Shown: positions 31,973 through 43,640, numbered from the stretch's first letter. The stretch is DNA of 64,000 bases from Nitzschia sp. pyKryTriq1 (GCA_956465555.1 OY101119.1:3086629-3150628); one strand, 5' to 3'. The notes: generated by a model not told the origin, from the sequence alone. Program-made: numbers and translations.

Positions 31973-32932
31973 TCATTGACGATTCCAATACTCCAAGAGA
32001 CTGGAACACATATGCGTGAATTCATCCGCATTTTCAATAAAGAAATCATTGGGATTCAAGGGACAATACAGATCACCATCATGATGATCATCATGATCAT
32101 CATCGTCGTCGTCTTCTTGTGGAATGATGGTGGTGGCTTTGTTCTTCTTGATATTGCTGCTGCTGGGAGTTTGTTCTTCTTCTTGCTGATCGTACGACGT
32201 AGCAGAAATGAGTGCTGGAACATCATCATGGTCCTGCTCGTCATTGTTGCTGCTGTTGTTTGGAGTACTGTTTTCCTTGTCTTGTTCATGATGATCATGT
32301 GGTTTCTCGGGTGTAATCATCATCATGGTGCTGGTCGTCACCACTTGCCGTGGGATGGAGTTTTTTCGTGTAAGAAGCGACTTTTGAAGTGCTTTCTTAA
32401 AGTGCGACTGATGGTGATGATGGTGATGCTGGGGAGTCGTCGACGAAATAGACCTTCTTGATCCTCCTTGTTGCTCGTTCCCATCCAAAGATGAAGAAGC
32501 ACTGCTGTTGTTATTATTATTATCATGATCTCGAAGTGCTTGACAAGTCTTGATGTAGGTTTGACGGTGGGAGATTTCAATCCACTGATCCCCATTTCCA
32601 TCATTTCCATCACCATCCTCATGATCACGACTGCTGCTGCTGCTGCTGTTGCGACGAAGAAATCGTCCCCCATGATGTTGAATGGCCTGAATAATACTGT
32701 TGACGAGCTGTTGTTTACGCACGGCATGATCACTCAATTGTAGATATAGGTCCTTGTTTTGCTTGATCATGGCACGAAAGAGCTTGTTGCCAGGATGGTT
32801 ATTGGACGAGCCGCCGCGGCCACAAATCACATCAAAATCCGTCACGTCCGTAATTATCATCGTTGCTGTTGTTGTTGTCGTTGTTGTCGTTGTTGGCGTT
32901 GACATTGTATCGGGGCGGGGCGATTTTGTCAT
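31973..32932 (-). CDS. DUF6824-domain protein
   Basis: A 319-residue intronless protein. After a poly-Thr leader, residues about 33-135 carry the DUF6824 pattern: DFDVICGRGGSSNNHPGNKL, then a basic helix ending in QLVNSIIQAIQHHGGRFL, then WIEISHRQTYIKTCQALRD. The domain is widespread in diatoms, often in many copies, and resembles a small nucleic-acid-binding or signalling module; its function is not established. The C-terminal half is low in complexity (N, S, H, D, T) with KKALQKSLLTRKN as the only basic patch. Poly-S, H and D runs also interrupt the domain. It is convergent with the SWEET gene. No targeting signal is seen. Confidence 0.8.
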   Translation of the reverse strand: MTKSPRPDTMSTPTTTTTTTTTATMIITDVTDFDVICGRGGSSNNHPGNKLFRAMIKQNKDLYLQLSDHAVRKQQLVNSIIQAIQHHGGRFLRRNSSSSSSRDHEDGDGNDGNGDQWIEISHRQTYIKTCQALRDHDNNNNNSSASSSLDGNEQQGGSRRSISSTTPQHHHHHHQSHFKKALQKSLLTRKNSIPRQVVTTSTMMMITPEKPHDHHEQDKENSTPNNSSNNDEQDHDDVPALISATSYDQQEEEQTPSSSNIKKNKATTIIPQEDDDDDDHDDHHDGDLYCPLNPNDFFIENADEFTHMCSSLLEYWNRQ

Positions 32933-34141
32933 GGTGGTGGTGACTGACGACTGTCTGATGTGTTTGTTTTGTATTGTTTTGTTTTGTATTGATTGTATTT
33001 TATGACTAGTGGTGGGCGGATGCTGCTGATGATGATGTTGTTATCGCCAAGTTACTGCTAGATGATGATCGATCGATGATGATGGTGATGATTATCTTGT
33101 GAATGATGCGTGAGAAAGATGAGACGGATGGGACAGTTTGACGGGACTTGTTTGGCGAGAGAATAGAGCGAATAGTGGGATGATGACATCAGTCCGGCCA
33201 TTCATTCTTTCTTCTTCTACGTATTATTGTTAGCCAAATGCACGCAATACCACTTTTTACCTGGTGGACATTTATCGACATTATGGATCTTGGGAAATGG
33301 TACTATGCCCCACTCCTTTAATTACTTCAGTCGTGATCCTGAAAGCTCGTACCATGGACCTCTTACCAATCTTTTATTTAATGCTTGTGACGTCGATGAG
33401 AAGCGGAACTTCCGTTTTGTCGTGCTAAAGAAATTTAAGGCGACTGGATGGCATGCATGTGCCCCCGTCGTTGTTTTGGTTACTGGACTGTACCGTACCG
33501 GTACATACTGTACTAGTAGTACGTATTGAATGAAGTCTTGGGAAATCGTACAACGCGCGTGGTGCCCCTCGCGCATGCGTTGGACTCTCTGCCACGATTG
33601 AGAATATTATGTTTGACTTGATGGACCATAGTCAGACGTGCATCGCCGCATCATCAGAAGTGTTGTACAGTACCACTCGTACCGTACCGGTACGTACATG
33701 TAGTACAATCTTGGTACAATGCCACTACCACTGTACTTCGTACCAGGTACGGCTCAGGTACGTACGCGTGGTAGTCAGTTGTGTAGTGAGATCAAAATTG
33801 TGTTCTTTGGCGCGTTGGACTGACGCATTGAGGGCGTATCTATTTAGGCCATCTGTTGCCACGAGATGGCCTTCGTTCGTACGTAGAATTCGTTTTCTGG
33901 CAGCAAAGAACAATTCGATTGGGCAGGCTGAGAAGGGTCCATAAATCGACCCATCACTTCGAGAGTTCCCACCACCGACCGCCAATAATACAGTATGCAC
34001 AAGCTGATGCCGATCGAAGATCGATGACGGATGGAGATCCATCAATCCTTCCATCCATGACCGCCACACATTTATTCTTTTCTGTTGTCGTCGGTCGTCG
34101 TTGTTGTTGTTGTCGGAATATCATCCCATCTCACATCCATC
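32933..34141. other. Divergent intergenic region
   Basis: No gene is supported. Several TACCGGTAC/GTACGTAC palindromes (33490-33520, 33680-33770) and a GATGATGAT run (33020-33090) are present. Confidence 0.45.
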
Positions 34142-34735
34142 ATGTTGTTTCGAGTTGTCGTTTTGCTCCTTCTTGTGAGTGCCTCCAGTGGGTTCGTTGT
34201 CTCCTCTACTTCTTCTTCTTCTTCTTCTTTGACCAACAAAGAAAGAAGATCAAGCACAAGCTTATCGGTCCTTCAAGACCACAGAACATCCTTTACGGAA
34301 CTCAAGACGAGCAATGCGGACTTTTTCGCCGCTACGAAACTCAAGGGTTGGGAAAAGGGAATTTATGCCGCCGAAATGGAATTGAAACGCGCCATGCTGC
34401 ACTCGGATGTCGCCGCGCTGGATCAATTGCTCGACGACGAACTCTTGTTTGTGAATCACTTTGATCAAGTCATGACCAAAGGCGACGATTTGGATGCGTA
34501 TTGTCGACGCATGGTCGAACTGGAGAGCATCACACTATCGAATTGGAATGTCGAAGTCGTGGCGGTCAACGAACGACCGCATCTGGCGTTGGTAACAGTC
34601 GATGCTCATATTGTCGGCGCATTGGGTGGATTGTTTTTTGAGGACGACTTGAGATTTCATCGGGTGTGGAAACGAAAAGCGGGACGTTTCTGGCAAGTCG
34701 TGGAAGGTGACTCCAGTTTGATCATCAAAGATTGA
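34142..34735 (+). CDS. Plastid-targeted NTF2/SnoaL-like (DUF4440-type) protein
   Basis: A 197-residue protein from the ATG at 34142. Residues 1-17 form a signal peptide (LFRVVVLLLLVSASSG) followed by Phe and an S/T/R-rich stretch, which is the diatom bipartite pattern for import into the complex plastid. The mature part, about 65-197, has the NTF2-like pattern of DUF4440 proteins: an initial helix (AAEMELKRAMLHSDVAAL), DELLFVNHF, a helix (DLDAYCRRM), then the strands VEVVAVNERPHLALVTVDAH, RFHRVWKR and RFWQVVEGDSSLI. Such cone-shaped domains bind small hydrophobic molecules or act as enzymes; the ligand is unknown. It is convergent with the vWA-kinase gene (248-bp gap). Confidence 0.65.
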   Translation: MLFRVVVLLLLVSASSGFVVSSTSSSSSSLTNKERRSSTSLSVLQDHRTSFTELKTSNADFFAATKLKGWEKGIYAAEMELKRAMLHSDVAALDQLLDDELLFVNHFDQVMTKGDDLDAYCRRMVELESITLSNWNVEVVAVNERPHLALVTVDAHIVGALGGLFFEDDLRFHRVWKRKAGRFWQVVEGDSSLIIKD

Positions 34736-34983
34736 TGATCATTCTCGATTATGTTGTTGTGATCCACCTAAAATAACTAGCATGTTGTATTGTCAGTGTA
34801 AATAATATCATCTGTCATCGAATTACTTGTACTTGTAGTGACAAAGGACGGATCTACCGGTACCGGTAGATTCTACTAGTAGTACTGTTCCTATCTTAGA
34901 TGGTGTTGGGTACGTGTAGAGTAATCTCCTACTTCCTCCTCCTCGACCTATTCCTCGCAAGAAGGATCTCTCTTGTATTCTGC

Positions 34984-37176
34984 TTAATTATTGCCTTTAC
35001 CTCCTCCGCGTTTGCTCTCTTGACGCCAATTGCCCTTCCATTTCTTATTTTTTGCAGAGAGCTCCAAGTACTTACAGATAGTCGTACACTTGTGGGTATT
35101 GAAGAAATTGCGCATACCCGTGGGGCCCTTGTCAGTCCGACCAAAGACCATGCGTCGTCCTTTCGTCGACGCGTAGTGGATCGCAGGATCGGTAAGTTCG
35201 AATGTAGGCGGCGTCATGTCCGTATTGAAGACGCCTTGAAGATCGCACACCAGTACCTTTCGACTGGTGTATCGATAGGTAAAGTGTGTGAACGCTTGAA
35301 GATAGTCAGAGGGATTGAGTTCCTTCTTGCTGGTGATGGCCACATCAACCCCAGCATCTTCTTCTGCTTCTTCGTCAATGCGTGAATCCGAGTCGACGTC
35401 TGAGACACTCTCATCGTCGTCGGAATCTTCTTCTTCTTCTTCTTCTTCGTCTTCCTCTGTAATGGCACCCAGATCAACGACGACTTTTCGCTCTTTTTGA
35501 AGCTGTTTGAGCTCAAAGTCAACGTCCAGAGCTATGTGCTTGTGTTTTCCATCCACCATACCATTGTTGTCGTTCCACTTGGTCCAGCGGAATCGTTCCG
35601 TATCGAGCATCTTCTCGACTAGGACACCACGTAGTCCTGTCGGCCATGTAGGATCGTCTACAAGCAAGATGGAACAATTCAAGAAGTTGATCCGGGGCGT
35701 TGTCAGATGATCAAAGTTTGGGAGGCCACGTAGATGCTGGTTAAACTTATTGGCAAGATAGTTGGCGAGATCTTGCGTCTCCATGAACCCACGATGGAAC
35801 TCGATCTTCTCGTCGATTCGCTCTACGTCCTTGGTTTCTTTCGCGACCATGGTGTCAAAAGTAAACCCACTCACGGCGTCCGAGTCAGAAAGACGGCACC
35901 GAAAGGCAACACGTTCGGCACCTTTACCAAAATAGTTTCGATTGAAGGCGAGGTACGGGGGTGGATTGTAAGATCGACGAAACGCTTCTTCTGGGTGCGA
36001 CTCGGCGGCCGCTAGGGGTAGCAAGCCTGAATGAACAAATGTTTTCATCATGGGATCATATACCTTATGATCCTTGATCAAGTAGTATTGCCAGTCAAAC
36101 TTGACTGCAGCATCTTTTTCTTCCTTCAAATCCTCTCGGGTAGTAAAGCCTCGTCTTCGACCCTCCTGTAAGGCGGTCCTGGTCTCTGTAGTCGTGCTGA
36201 CCATACTTGAGATTGCCGAGGAAATAGACTTTGCCGTCTTGTCGCAATATTCAAAGTTTCCTTTGGCACCTGACTCGGTTGCCGCGGAAGCCATCGCTTC
36301 CAGCGCCGAAAAATCATCCTCCCGGTTTCCAAGCCCGACCGTAGTTACGGTGAGTGCGTCACCATATCGAGTAGCCATGGACGCGATCTCTTCTCGCATA
36401 CGATCCTTCGTTTCCGTCTTGGACATACCCAGATTTGTGTGGTCGGTGGACTGACCATCTGAGAAAAAGAACAACGAGAGAGCGCACTTCTCGTGGTAGC
36501 CAGTCTCCAGTAGCTCGTTTGCCTTTTCCAGGGCTGGGAGATAATTACTCCCCGAATACAGCTCATCCATGTATGGTGACATTTGACGTTCGACATGTTT
36601 TTGGACGTTTCGATGAGAGAGAATCTTATTGTAGATAGGCCACCCAATAGGTTCTCTCTCCATGGAGACCTCCGCTCGTTTACGGAATTTGATCAGCGAA
36701 ACCAAGTCGGAGTTGACGGCCGTCTGGTGAAAGAGCTGCTCGGCAACAAATTCAAGCGCCGTAAAACTGAATGACGCATTTTGACTGTCACGATACAGGT
36801 GGATGTTGTTCTTTTTTGCCAACATTGAGCCACTATTGTCGATCACAATCACCGTATGTGATGTGGAAAGTCCGGGCTTTTCCGTGAGAAGACGCTTAGC
36901 TTTTTCATGGTCAGAGGCCATTGCCGAGTCTATCGGCATCAGTGGCAGGGGAGCTGGAAATGCTGTTATTTCCCTACGCATCGAAGCGTCTGTAATGAAT
37001 ACGATCCCATCGTACTCGACCCGCCATCGTTGCCCCCAGGCTCGCGCGTAAACTCCATGTTTGATCGCTCTTTGCAAATCCCTCTTGTCAATATCCCTCT
37101 GCTCTCGGCGAAGGCGTCCATGCTCCGAGGACAAGATGGTGATAAGGCTCGTTTTTTTCGAAGTACCAAACTGCAT
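34984..37176 (-). CDS. vWA-domain alpha-type protein kinase (VWKA-like)
   Basis: A 730-residue intronless protein. Residues about 107-310 form a von Willebrand A domain with an intact MIDAS start, D113-N-S115-G-S117, and GSNYLPALEKANELLE and FFFSDGQSTDH further on. Residues about 411-708 form an alpha-kinase domain: K446 in MVAKE, the glycine-containing and catalytic strands VLVCDLQGVF and LTDPAIH, and the zinc-binding HKCTTIC. Alpha-kinases phosphorylate Ser/Thr in helical segments; the vWA-alpha-kinase order is known from Dictyostelium VwkA. An acidic D/E/S insertion (about 572-612) sits inside the kinase domain. No targeting signal or transmembrane segment is seen. Substrate unknown. Confidence 0.85.
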   Translation of the reverse strand: MQFGTSKKTSLITILSSEHGRLRREQRDIDKRDLQRAIKHGVYARAWGQRWRVEYDGIVFITDASMRREITAFPAPLPLMPIDSAMASDHEKAKRLLTEKPGLSTSHTVIVIDNSGSMLAKKNNIHLYRDSQNASFSFTALEFVAEQLFHQTAVNSDLVSLIKFRKRAEVSMEREPIGWPIYNKILSHRNVQKHVERQMSPYMDELYSGSNYLPALEKANELLETGYHEKCALSLFFFSDGQSTDHTNLGMSKTETKDRMREEIASMATRYGDALTVTTVGLGNREDDFSALEAMASAATESGAKGNFEYCDKTAKSISSAISSMVSTTTETRTALQEGRRRGFTTREDLKEEKDAAVKFDWQYYLIKDHKVYDPMMKTFVHSGLLPLAAAESHPEEAFRRSYNPPPYLAFNRNYFGKGAERVAFRCRLSDSDAVSGFTFDTMVAKETKDVERIDEKIEFHRGFMETQDLANYLANKFNQHLRGLPNFDHLTTPRINFLNCSILLVDDPTWPTGLRGVLVEKMLDTERFRWTKWNDNNGMVDGKHKHIALDVDFELKQLQKERKVVVDLGAITEEDEEEEEEEDSDDDESVSDVDSDSRIDEEAEEDAGVDVAITSKKELNPSDYLQAFTHFTYRYTSRKVLVCDLQGVFNTDMTPPTFELTDPAIHYASTKGRRMVFGRTDKGPTGMRNFFNTHKCTTICKYLELSAKNKKWKGNWRQESKRGGGKGNN

Positions 37177-38549
37177 ATTATTGAAAGAAGAAGATACCGG
37201 AATTTGCAGTATTTATGACACTGCGATGAATGAATGAACAATGAACGGCCATGCGATGCTGCTGAGCCTTTCAAATGCACTGGGTTCCGACTGATGATCT
37301 CGCTTAAAAGGCCCAATTTTTCGTCGCCGTAGAATGAATCATCTTTACTCGTACCCGCAAGTAGTAGTAGAATGTAATTTCTTTGGTCTGTAGTAGAATG
37401 TAGTACCCCTTCGAAAATTTTACAAGGCCAATCAGATGTCGCAATCCGAGGATGCTACTGCTGCTGCTGCTGCTACTGCTTCTGGGTGGACGACATGAGA
37501 AGAATCACCAAATGCTGCTCTACTCTAGCTATCACAGAAGTGGGACGAATCATCAAATGCTACTCTACTCTAGCTACTACAGAAGTAGGAATGAAAGCAG
37601 TAGAGTATGTGCTGTAGTAACGAGATGTGAGATGTGACGAAGGATAGAGATGCACAGGTAAAGACCGGTCCATCAGTAGAAGTACACAATAACTTTTCAC
37701 CCCCACACCGCGACGCCGGAAAACGAAGATTTTCCCGCGCGATTTGGTTAGACCTCGCTCTAGTAGTAGAGACCTCGCACCTTTCTTTGACGCGTTCCCC
37801 TTCGTAGAAATCTACAGTACTGAGTACAGTACTGTGATCCCGGCATCCGCAGTCGAAGCAGTCGTTCTTGGAACGAACAGAAAGAATGAAGAATGATCAT
37901 CTGAATGAATAGCTACGCGTCTGCTGGCTCTACTACCGCCGGTACTCTCTATCTATGTGCTCTTCTACAGTACTCGTAGTAGAGAGAACAAAGAGCCGAG
38001 CCGTCACTGTGACTTTGCAGCAGCTTAGTAGGTCGGTGTGGAGGTACGGTACTGTACTCGTACAAGTATGTACCGGCGGTCGGTCGGATGGAAGTTTTCG
38101 AGAGCTCGGCATGGTTCACGCACCGCCCCCGGCTGGGGGTTGGGGAGCGCAAGCGCACCTCTTTGCGCGCCGGCCCCAGAAAATGGGTCGTGTCGCTCGA
38201 CAAAAGAGAATCGTAGATCAAGTCGTTTGAAGTGTCGCAGCCAAGAATGCCGGCCATCGGCGGATGTCAGGCAAACCAAAACTCTACCGTACTCTCTACC
38301 GTACTACAAACGATCAAGTCAAGTGTAGTGGAAGTCTTCCAAAGATCCAAAAGATCACATCAACCTCCCTCATCGCAGCTTCTGTTATCACAACAATAAT
38401 TGCATTCTCAGCTCGCTATCATTTAGAATAGCACTATTCTTTCCCCCATAGAGAAGACGATAAAAAGCGAGAACCACCTCGTCGTCGCTTGATTCCTTGA
38501 TTCCTGTTATCCAGCAGCAGCCAGCGCACCAACAAGCAGCAACAACAAA
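37177..38549. other. Intergenic
   Basis: No gene is supported. A CTGCTGCTG run lies at 37455-37480, and a phrase of about 28 bp around ATGCTRCTCTACTCTAGCTA is repeated at about 37512 and 37558. The last 150 bases before 38550 may be the promoter and leader of the coiled-coil gene. Confidence 0.45.
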
Positions 38550-39419
38550 ATGCCGAGCAACAACCATGCCTCGGCAGCAGAGCAACGCCGACAATCCCAA
38601 GAAGATGAATCAATCGACAGTTTGATTGAAAAGACTCGCAAACAGCTTGAACGATTACGTGGCAGTGGATCGGCTTTGAAACAACTTCAAGCTGACGAAT
38701 GGAAGGAGTATCAAAATGATTTGTCGCAAAAGCGGCAGTCTCTTCAAACCAAATTATCCAGCAGGTCGCAGCAGTCCTCGTCATCCTCATCGACCCAGCA
38801 ACCGTATCTTGCCATTCTTCGACATTTACATTCCCAGTCTCCCGAAGAATTAATACCCCAGATCGTGTTGCGTCTTGAAGCCTCTCTACTCCAAGCCATG
38901 CACATGACATTCTTGGTGTATCCTACTCAAGAGGAATTGATTCGGCTCTCACATGACGAGCAGGTGTGTGATTATTTGTATGCCCAACGGGATCAATGCA
39001 CCTTGGACCGGCGACAAGTCGAACATGATGTCGTGGAAAAGGTCTCGCGTGCTGCCCAAGAAAACCATCGACTCTACGATTCCTATCAAGAGCGTCTCGA
39101 AGAATTGCAACGAGAGATCCGAAGAAGCGTCTCCCACCAACGAAAACAACAACAACAGCAACAACTTAGAACGAAGGAACTGTCAAAAAAGCAGTATCAT
39201 GATTTTCTTGTCGAGAAAGACGACAACAATGACGACGACGACGACGATGATGATGATGCTAGTACAACCTTGGATTCGACCAGTCATCATTCGGAATCCA
39301 CAATCACTTCCTTTTCCATGTCGTCGTCGTCGTCGTCGTCGTCGTCGTGGCGGCTGCTACATTCCTGGAGTAGTAAACTCCATGATTCGCTTTCGAGTTT
39401 TGTTGCGACCGACCATTGA
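38550..39419 (+). CDS. Coiled-coil protein of unknown function
   Basis: A 289-residue intronless protein from an ATG preceded by AACAACAAA. Residues about 20-75 (SLIEKTRKQLERLRGSGSAL, then LQADEWKEYQNDLSQKRQSL) and about 160-215 (RRQVEHDVVEKVSRAAQENH onward to RRSVSHQRKQ) are heptad-rich. Between them is a conserved-looking helical region (YLAILRHLHSQSPEELIPQI and LLQAMHMTFLVYPTQEEL). The C-terminus is poly-D, then Ser-rich with SWRLLHSWSSKLHDSLSSF, possibly an amphipathic helix. I recognise no family. It is convergent with the ArsA gene at 169 bp. Confidence 0.6.
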   Translation: MPSNNHASAAEQRRQSQEDESIDSLIEKTRKQLERLRGSGSALKQLQADEWKEYQNDLSQKRQSLQTKLSSRSQQSSSSSSTQQPYLAILRHLHSQSPEELIPQIVLRLEASLLQAMHMTFLVYPTQEELIRLSHDEQVCDYLYAQRDQCTLDRRQVEHDVVEKVSRAAQENHRLYDSYQERLEELQREIRRSVSHQRKQQQQQQLRTKELSKKQYHDFLVEKDDNNDDDDDDDDDASTTLDSTSHHSESTITSFSMSSSSSSSSSWRLLHSWSSKLHDSLSSFVATDH

Positions 39420-39588
39420 GAATCTTCAGCAGAGCCCAGCCAGGTTCCCCACTAATACAGACTATGACGGATTGGTACCATAGTAGGTAAGAGCTACACT
39501 TTATTAGCCTTATTTCTTGGAAGGGAATCATTATTCGCATTAGGCTATCTACTCGTAGTCTACTATTGCTGGGTAGTACTATTTTTTC

Positions 39589-42512
39589 TTAAGCCGAGGA
39601 GGTCGAAGAGGCTACTACTCCATCTTCTTTCAAGAGCTCGTCTCCCAAGACTTTTAGACCAAACACACCGCGGGGTTCCGTATCCAGGTACCGGATCTTG
39701 GTGATTCGGGGCGGTCGCTCAAGCGAGGACAAGGCTTGCTCAAGATTCGCCAAGGACACGGCTTGTCCACTGCTGACATGAGACAGAAAGGTATTCACAT
39801 CACTTCCATCATCCTTCAACACTTGATTCGCCACAATATTCCGTACTTTGATGGGAAACTCGGGAGATTCAAAGGTCAGATCATTCAGTAGCCGCACGCT
39901 TTCTCGGACGGCCAATTCGGTCGGAATCGTCACAATCAAGAATTCCGTCTGATCGGGATTGGAAAAGAGATCTTCCATGTCAAACATTTGCACTTGAAAG
40001 GAAAGTAGTTTCGATTTTGCCTCGGCGGCGGCCGATTCAATGGCTTGATTGTCGCCACCCGCAGCACTTGAAATGAACATTTTGACAGCGGTATTGGACG
40101 ACACCTTGTTGGCAATACTGAGAAGACGATCAATTAGATCAGCCAGAAAACTTGGAAGTCCCAAAAGTCTTGTCGTATGACCTGTTGGAGCCGTGTCGAG
40201 GACGATGCGATCAAACTTTCCTTCCTTGACCAATTTGACGACCTTGGCCAAAGCGACCACTTCATCGGTACCTGGTGGTAAGGTATCAAAGACACTTTCC
40301 AAATCTTGGAGGGTCGCTCGAACGTCCGTTCCAGCCGCGTTTCCACCCGAAGCTTTGTTACTTCCGGTTCCAATGAGCTGATCGACTACTCCTTTGAATT
40401 CCTTGAGAGCACTGGTAGGATCAATTTCCATGACGGATAACGATCCCCCATCACCAATGCTTGATGGAGAGGAGGGTACTCCATAGAGAGGACAATCAAC
40501 CATTTTGCCTCCTCGCAGATCCATATCGATCGCATCTCCCAAACTATGGGCGGGATCGGTACTGATCAAACACACTTTATGCCCTTGTGCCGCCATGGTA
40601 ACTGCCAAGGCGGAGCTCGTAGTGGCTGATGACGAGAAAAGGAAGATATGGATAAAGAGATGATAAGATTGAGTCAGAGGCGGAGCAGGCTTTTCAAAGT
40701 GACACGACGGGCAAAAGATCAAAGTCGAACATTTACTTACTCTTTCCGACACCGCCCTTGCCTCCGCAGATGACAACCCGAGGCTCTCCTCGCATACCCC
40801 GTCCTTCATCTTGCATGAGACTTAGGAAACTAGGATTGTTGACCAGATGTTGCATCCCGACATATCCCAAAGCTGGTACACCCACCAATTCGACATCGAA
40901 AAAGGGCAATTCCGACACGGTGATCGAAGACGATCCATTATTGTCGTCATCACTACTTCTATTGGATTGATATTCTTCACTCGCACTCACTTCGGCAGCG
41001 GCCTCTTTCAGTTTCGAGATCCACTTTTGTTGGCCGACGACGCGTCGATTATAGTAGTTTGCCAAGGCTTCGTTTTTCTTCATCGTGCTCGATGATCCAC
41101 CCTCGTCGTCGCCTTCGACAACACATTGGTTGACAACAATATGATTGACAGCAATACCTTCCTTGGTCAATTCTGACAATAATCGTTTCGATTCTTCCAT
41201 GGCCAATTTGGTCGGCACAGTCACAATCATAAAACTCGTCAGGGACTTGTCTTTGAGAGTCGCTTCGAGTCGACCAATCTTTCGCTGGAAGGCTTCGACT
41301 TTATCCATGGCATTATCCAATGTCTGTGTCCGTTCTTGAGCGGCCTGATCTCCTAAAAACATTTTGAGTGTATTGGTCAGACCGGCCAATTTCATTCTCA
41401 ACTTGAGTAGTTTCCCCAAGAGTCCATCCAAAAATTGCGGCAGGGCCAAGAGTCGCAAGGAATGTCCCGTGGGAGCCGTATCGACAATGACGACGTCATA
41501 ATCGTTGTTGTTTTCGTCCATGACATTGCCCAAGGCTACCAATTCATCAATTCCGGGAGGAGGATTGTTCAACAATCCCGAAAATTCTCGTAATCCCAAA
41601 CTTTCCAACAAGTCGGCCGATACTCCCAAGGCATCCGCCAATTTCTCGACATTGAATCCCTCCAATGTGGTACGAAAATCTCGCAAGGCCGCGTCGGCAT
41701 TGACTTCGGCCGCAAACAACCGTCCTCCCGTCAGGGGATCTGTCATCCCTACCGGTCGTCCTTCACTGGATCGTAAATCGACATCCAAGGCATCCCCCAA
41801 CGAATGGGCCGGATCCGTCGATACAATCAACACCTTGATATTATTATTTGCATTATCGCCACCTTGCATGGCAAGTTGGACTGCCAGTGCCGAACTGACC
41901 GACGTCTTTTTGTTGTTGAGATTTCAAGTATTGTGAGCATAATATCATCATCATCATCGTCACCATCATAACCAGAATAATCACAATATTTACCTTGCCG
42001 ACTCCACCTTTTCCACCCACAAAAATGGTTTGTTTTTTCGCTCCAGGTCGTGCGGCGGCATCCAAAATGCTATCAATGAGACTTTGCAAAGAAGAAGAAG
42101 AAGAAGAAGAAGAAAAAGAAGAGGAAGAATCACCATCTGCTGATGCTGATGCTTGAAGTTGGGTATTGCTCTTGCTGCTGCTGCCGCTGCTGTTGTTGGC
42201 AATACTCCTTGTTCGAAACGACGTTCCACTCGTAGTAGTAGTAGTAACAGGCGATGATGATGATGATGATGCTAATGCTTGGTAGTGGTGGTGGTGGTGG
42301 TGTGATGGTACAAGAAGAAAGGAAGACCCGGGTTGGATCAGGAGTAGGAGTAGGACGACAAGGATGACTCCTTCTAAAAGAAGACGCACGACTGATGATG
42401 ATGACGATGGCGATGACGATGATGTCTGATGCCGCCGCCGCGATCGTCCAGAGGGAATCATCATCGTCGTCATCATCATTCCTCTTCTCGTCGTCTTGTT
42501 CATCATCATCAT
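39589..42512 (-). CDS. Two-domain ArsA/GET3-family ATPase, plastid-targeted
   Basis: Exons 42512-41994, 41905-40741 and 40625-39589 (introns 88 and 115 bp) join in frame to 906 residues. Each half has a deviant Walker A GGKGGVGK (166-173 and 554-561), a STDPAHSLGDA motif and a DTAPTGH motif, so it is a fused ArsA1-ArsA2 pair. The N-terminus carries a hydrophobic signal (VILVVLLLLLIQPGSSFLLV) ending SSF, which fits the complex-plastid pattern; a Ser-rich transit region follows. The family includes the arsenite pump ATPase and tail-anchored-protein targeting factors; plastid members such as GET3B are known. I saw no clear arsenite-binding cysteine triad, so a targeting or chaperone role seems likelier. 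Which of several ATGs near 42512 is used is open. Confidence 0.8.
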
Positions 42513-42547
42513 GTTGATGATGTAATGTGGAGCACGGCGCAGGAGGC

Positions 42548-42578
<31 letters not shown>

Positions 42579-43640
42579 TTGTTTGAATCAACTAAGATTG
42601 CGGTTTCCGAAACGAATGAAGGAATGAAGGAATAAATGAATGAATGAATGAATGAAATATGATGCTTCAAATCATCATCATCTATCGGACATGAATTTTC
42701 ACAACAGCAGGCAGCGCATCACACCACAGACATCATCATCATCCATAAAAAAGAAAAGCCAGAGAAGAAGATCGAAAGATCGCGCGTTAGAGAGATTTTA
42801 TCGGGTTCCAGCGTGATAATACCACGTGGGTGGAATTATTTCGACACGTGGAATTGAATGGCGAGGTCGTTCGTATGATGTGTGCGGTGGTGCGAGCTCT
42901 ACGAGTGTACAAGTACCGGTATGTACGGTGGTCAATACCGGTAGTGAGTGAGTCTACCGGTACGGTACTGTACTGGTACCGACGGCGCGTATTTACGTTT
43001 ACGCGTATTCTTGCACATATTCGTACAGTACGTGTACAATTCGGTTGGATGCGAAGTACGGACGTTGAAAGAAGAATGACGACGTCATCATTATTCGACA
43101 AATTCGACCCACATTCTCATTCGCACTCATTCAAGACCGGCCTGCTGCTCATCCTTCTTGTTCTTCTCCTTGTTTACTCTCTACTCTACTAGAGTAGTAA
43201 TAGAGTAGTAGAGGTAGTAGACGAGGTAGTAAAGTGTAACAGAAGTAGTGTAATAGTAGTAGTGTAATAGTAGTAGTGTAATAGTAGTAGCAGTAGCAGT
43301 AGCAGTAGCAGTAGCAGTGGCAGTGGCAGTAGCAGTGGCAGTAGCAGTACTACTGCTACAAACGGAGCGCTACTAGAGTAGAAGATGCACGAATGGTGTA
43401 AAAGTAGTAGTGTAACAGAAGCAGTGTAATAGTAGTAGTGTAATAGTAGTGGTGGTACTAGTACATCATGATCATGGGTTTATGGATCAACAACGATGAA
43501 TGGTGGTAATAGTAGTCGTAATAGTAGTGCTTTGGGGATTGCATATACTGTAGGCGGCCAATAAGACAATGGACATTGTTCCGAGAATCATCATGAAACC
43601 AACGTCCCTGGGATGCCACATCCTTCAAGTGCACGCCTCA
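42513..43640. other. Intergenic with microsatellites
   Basis: No gene is supported. AATG repeats lie at about 42625-42655. TAG-rich and (CAGTAG)n/(CAGTGG)n tracts fill about 43190-43350. GTACCGGTA palindromes cluster at 42910-42980. Confidence 0.5.
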
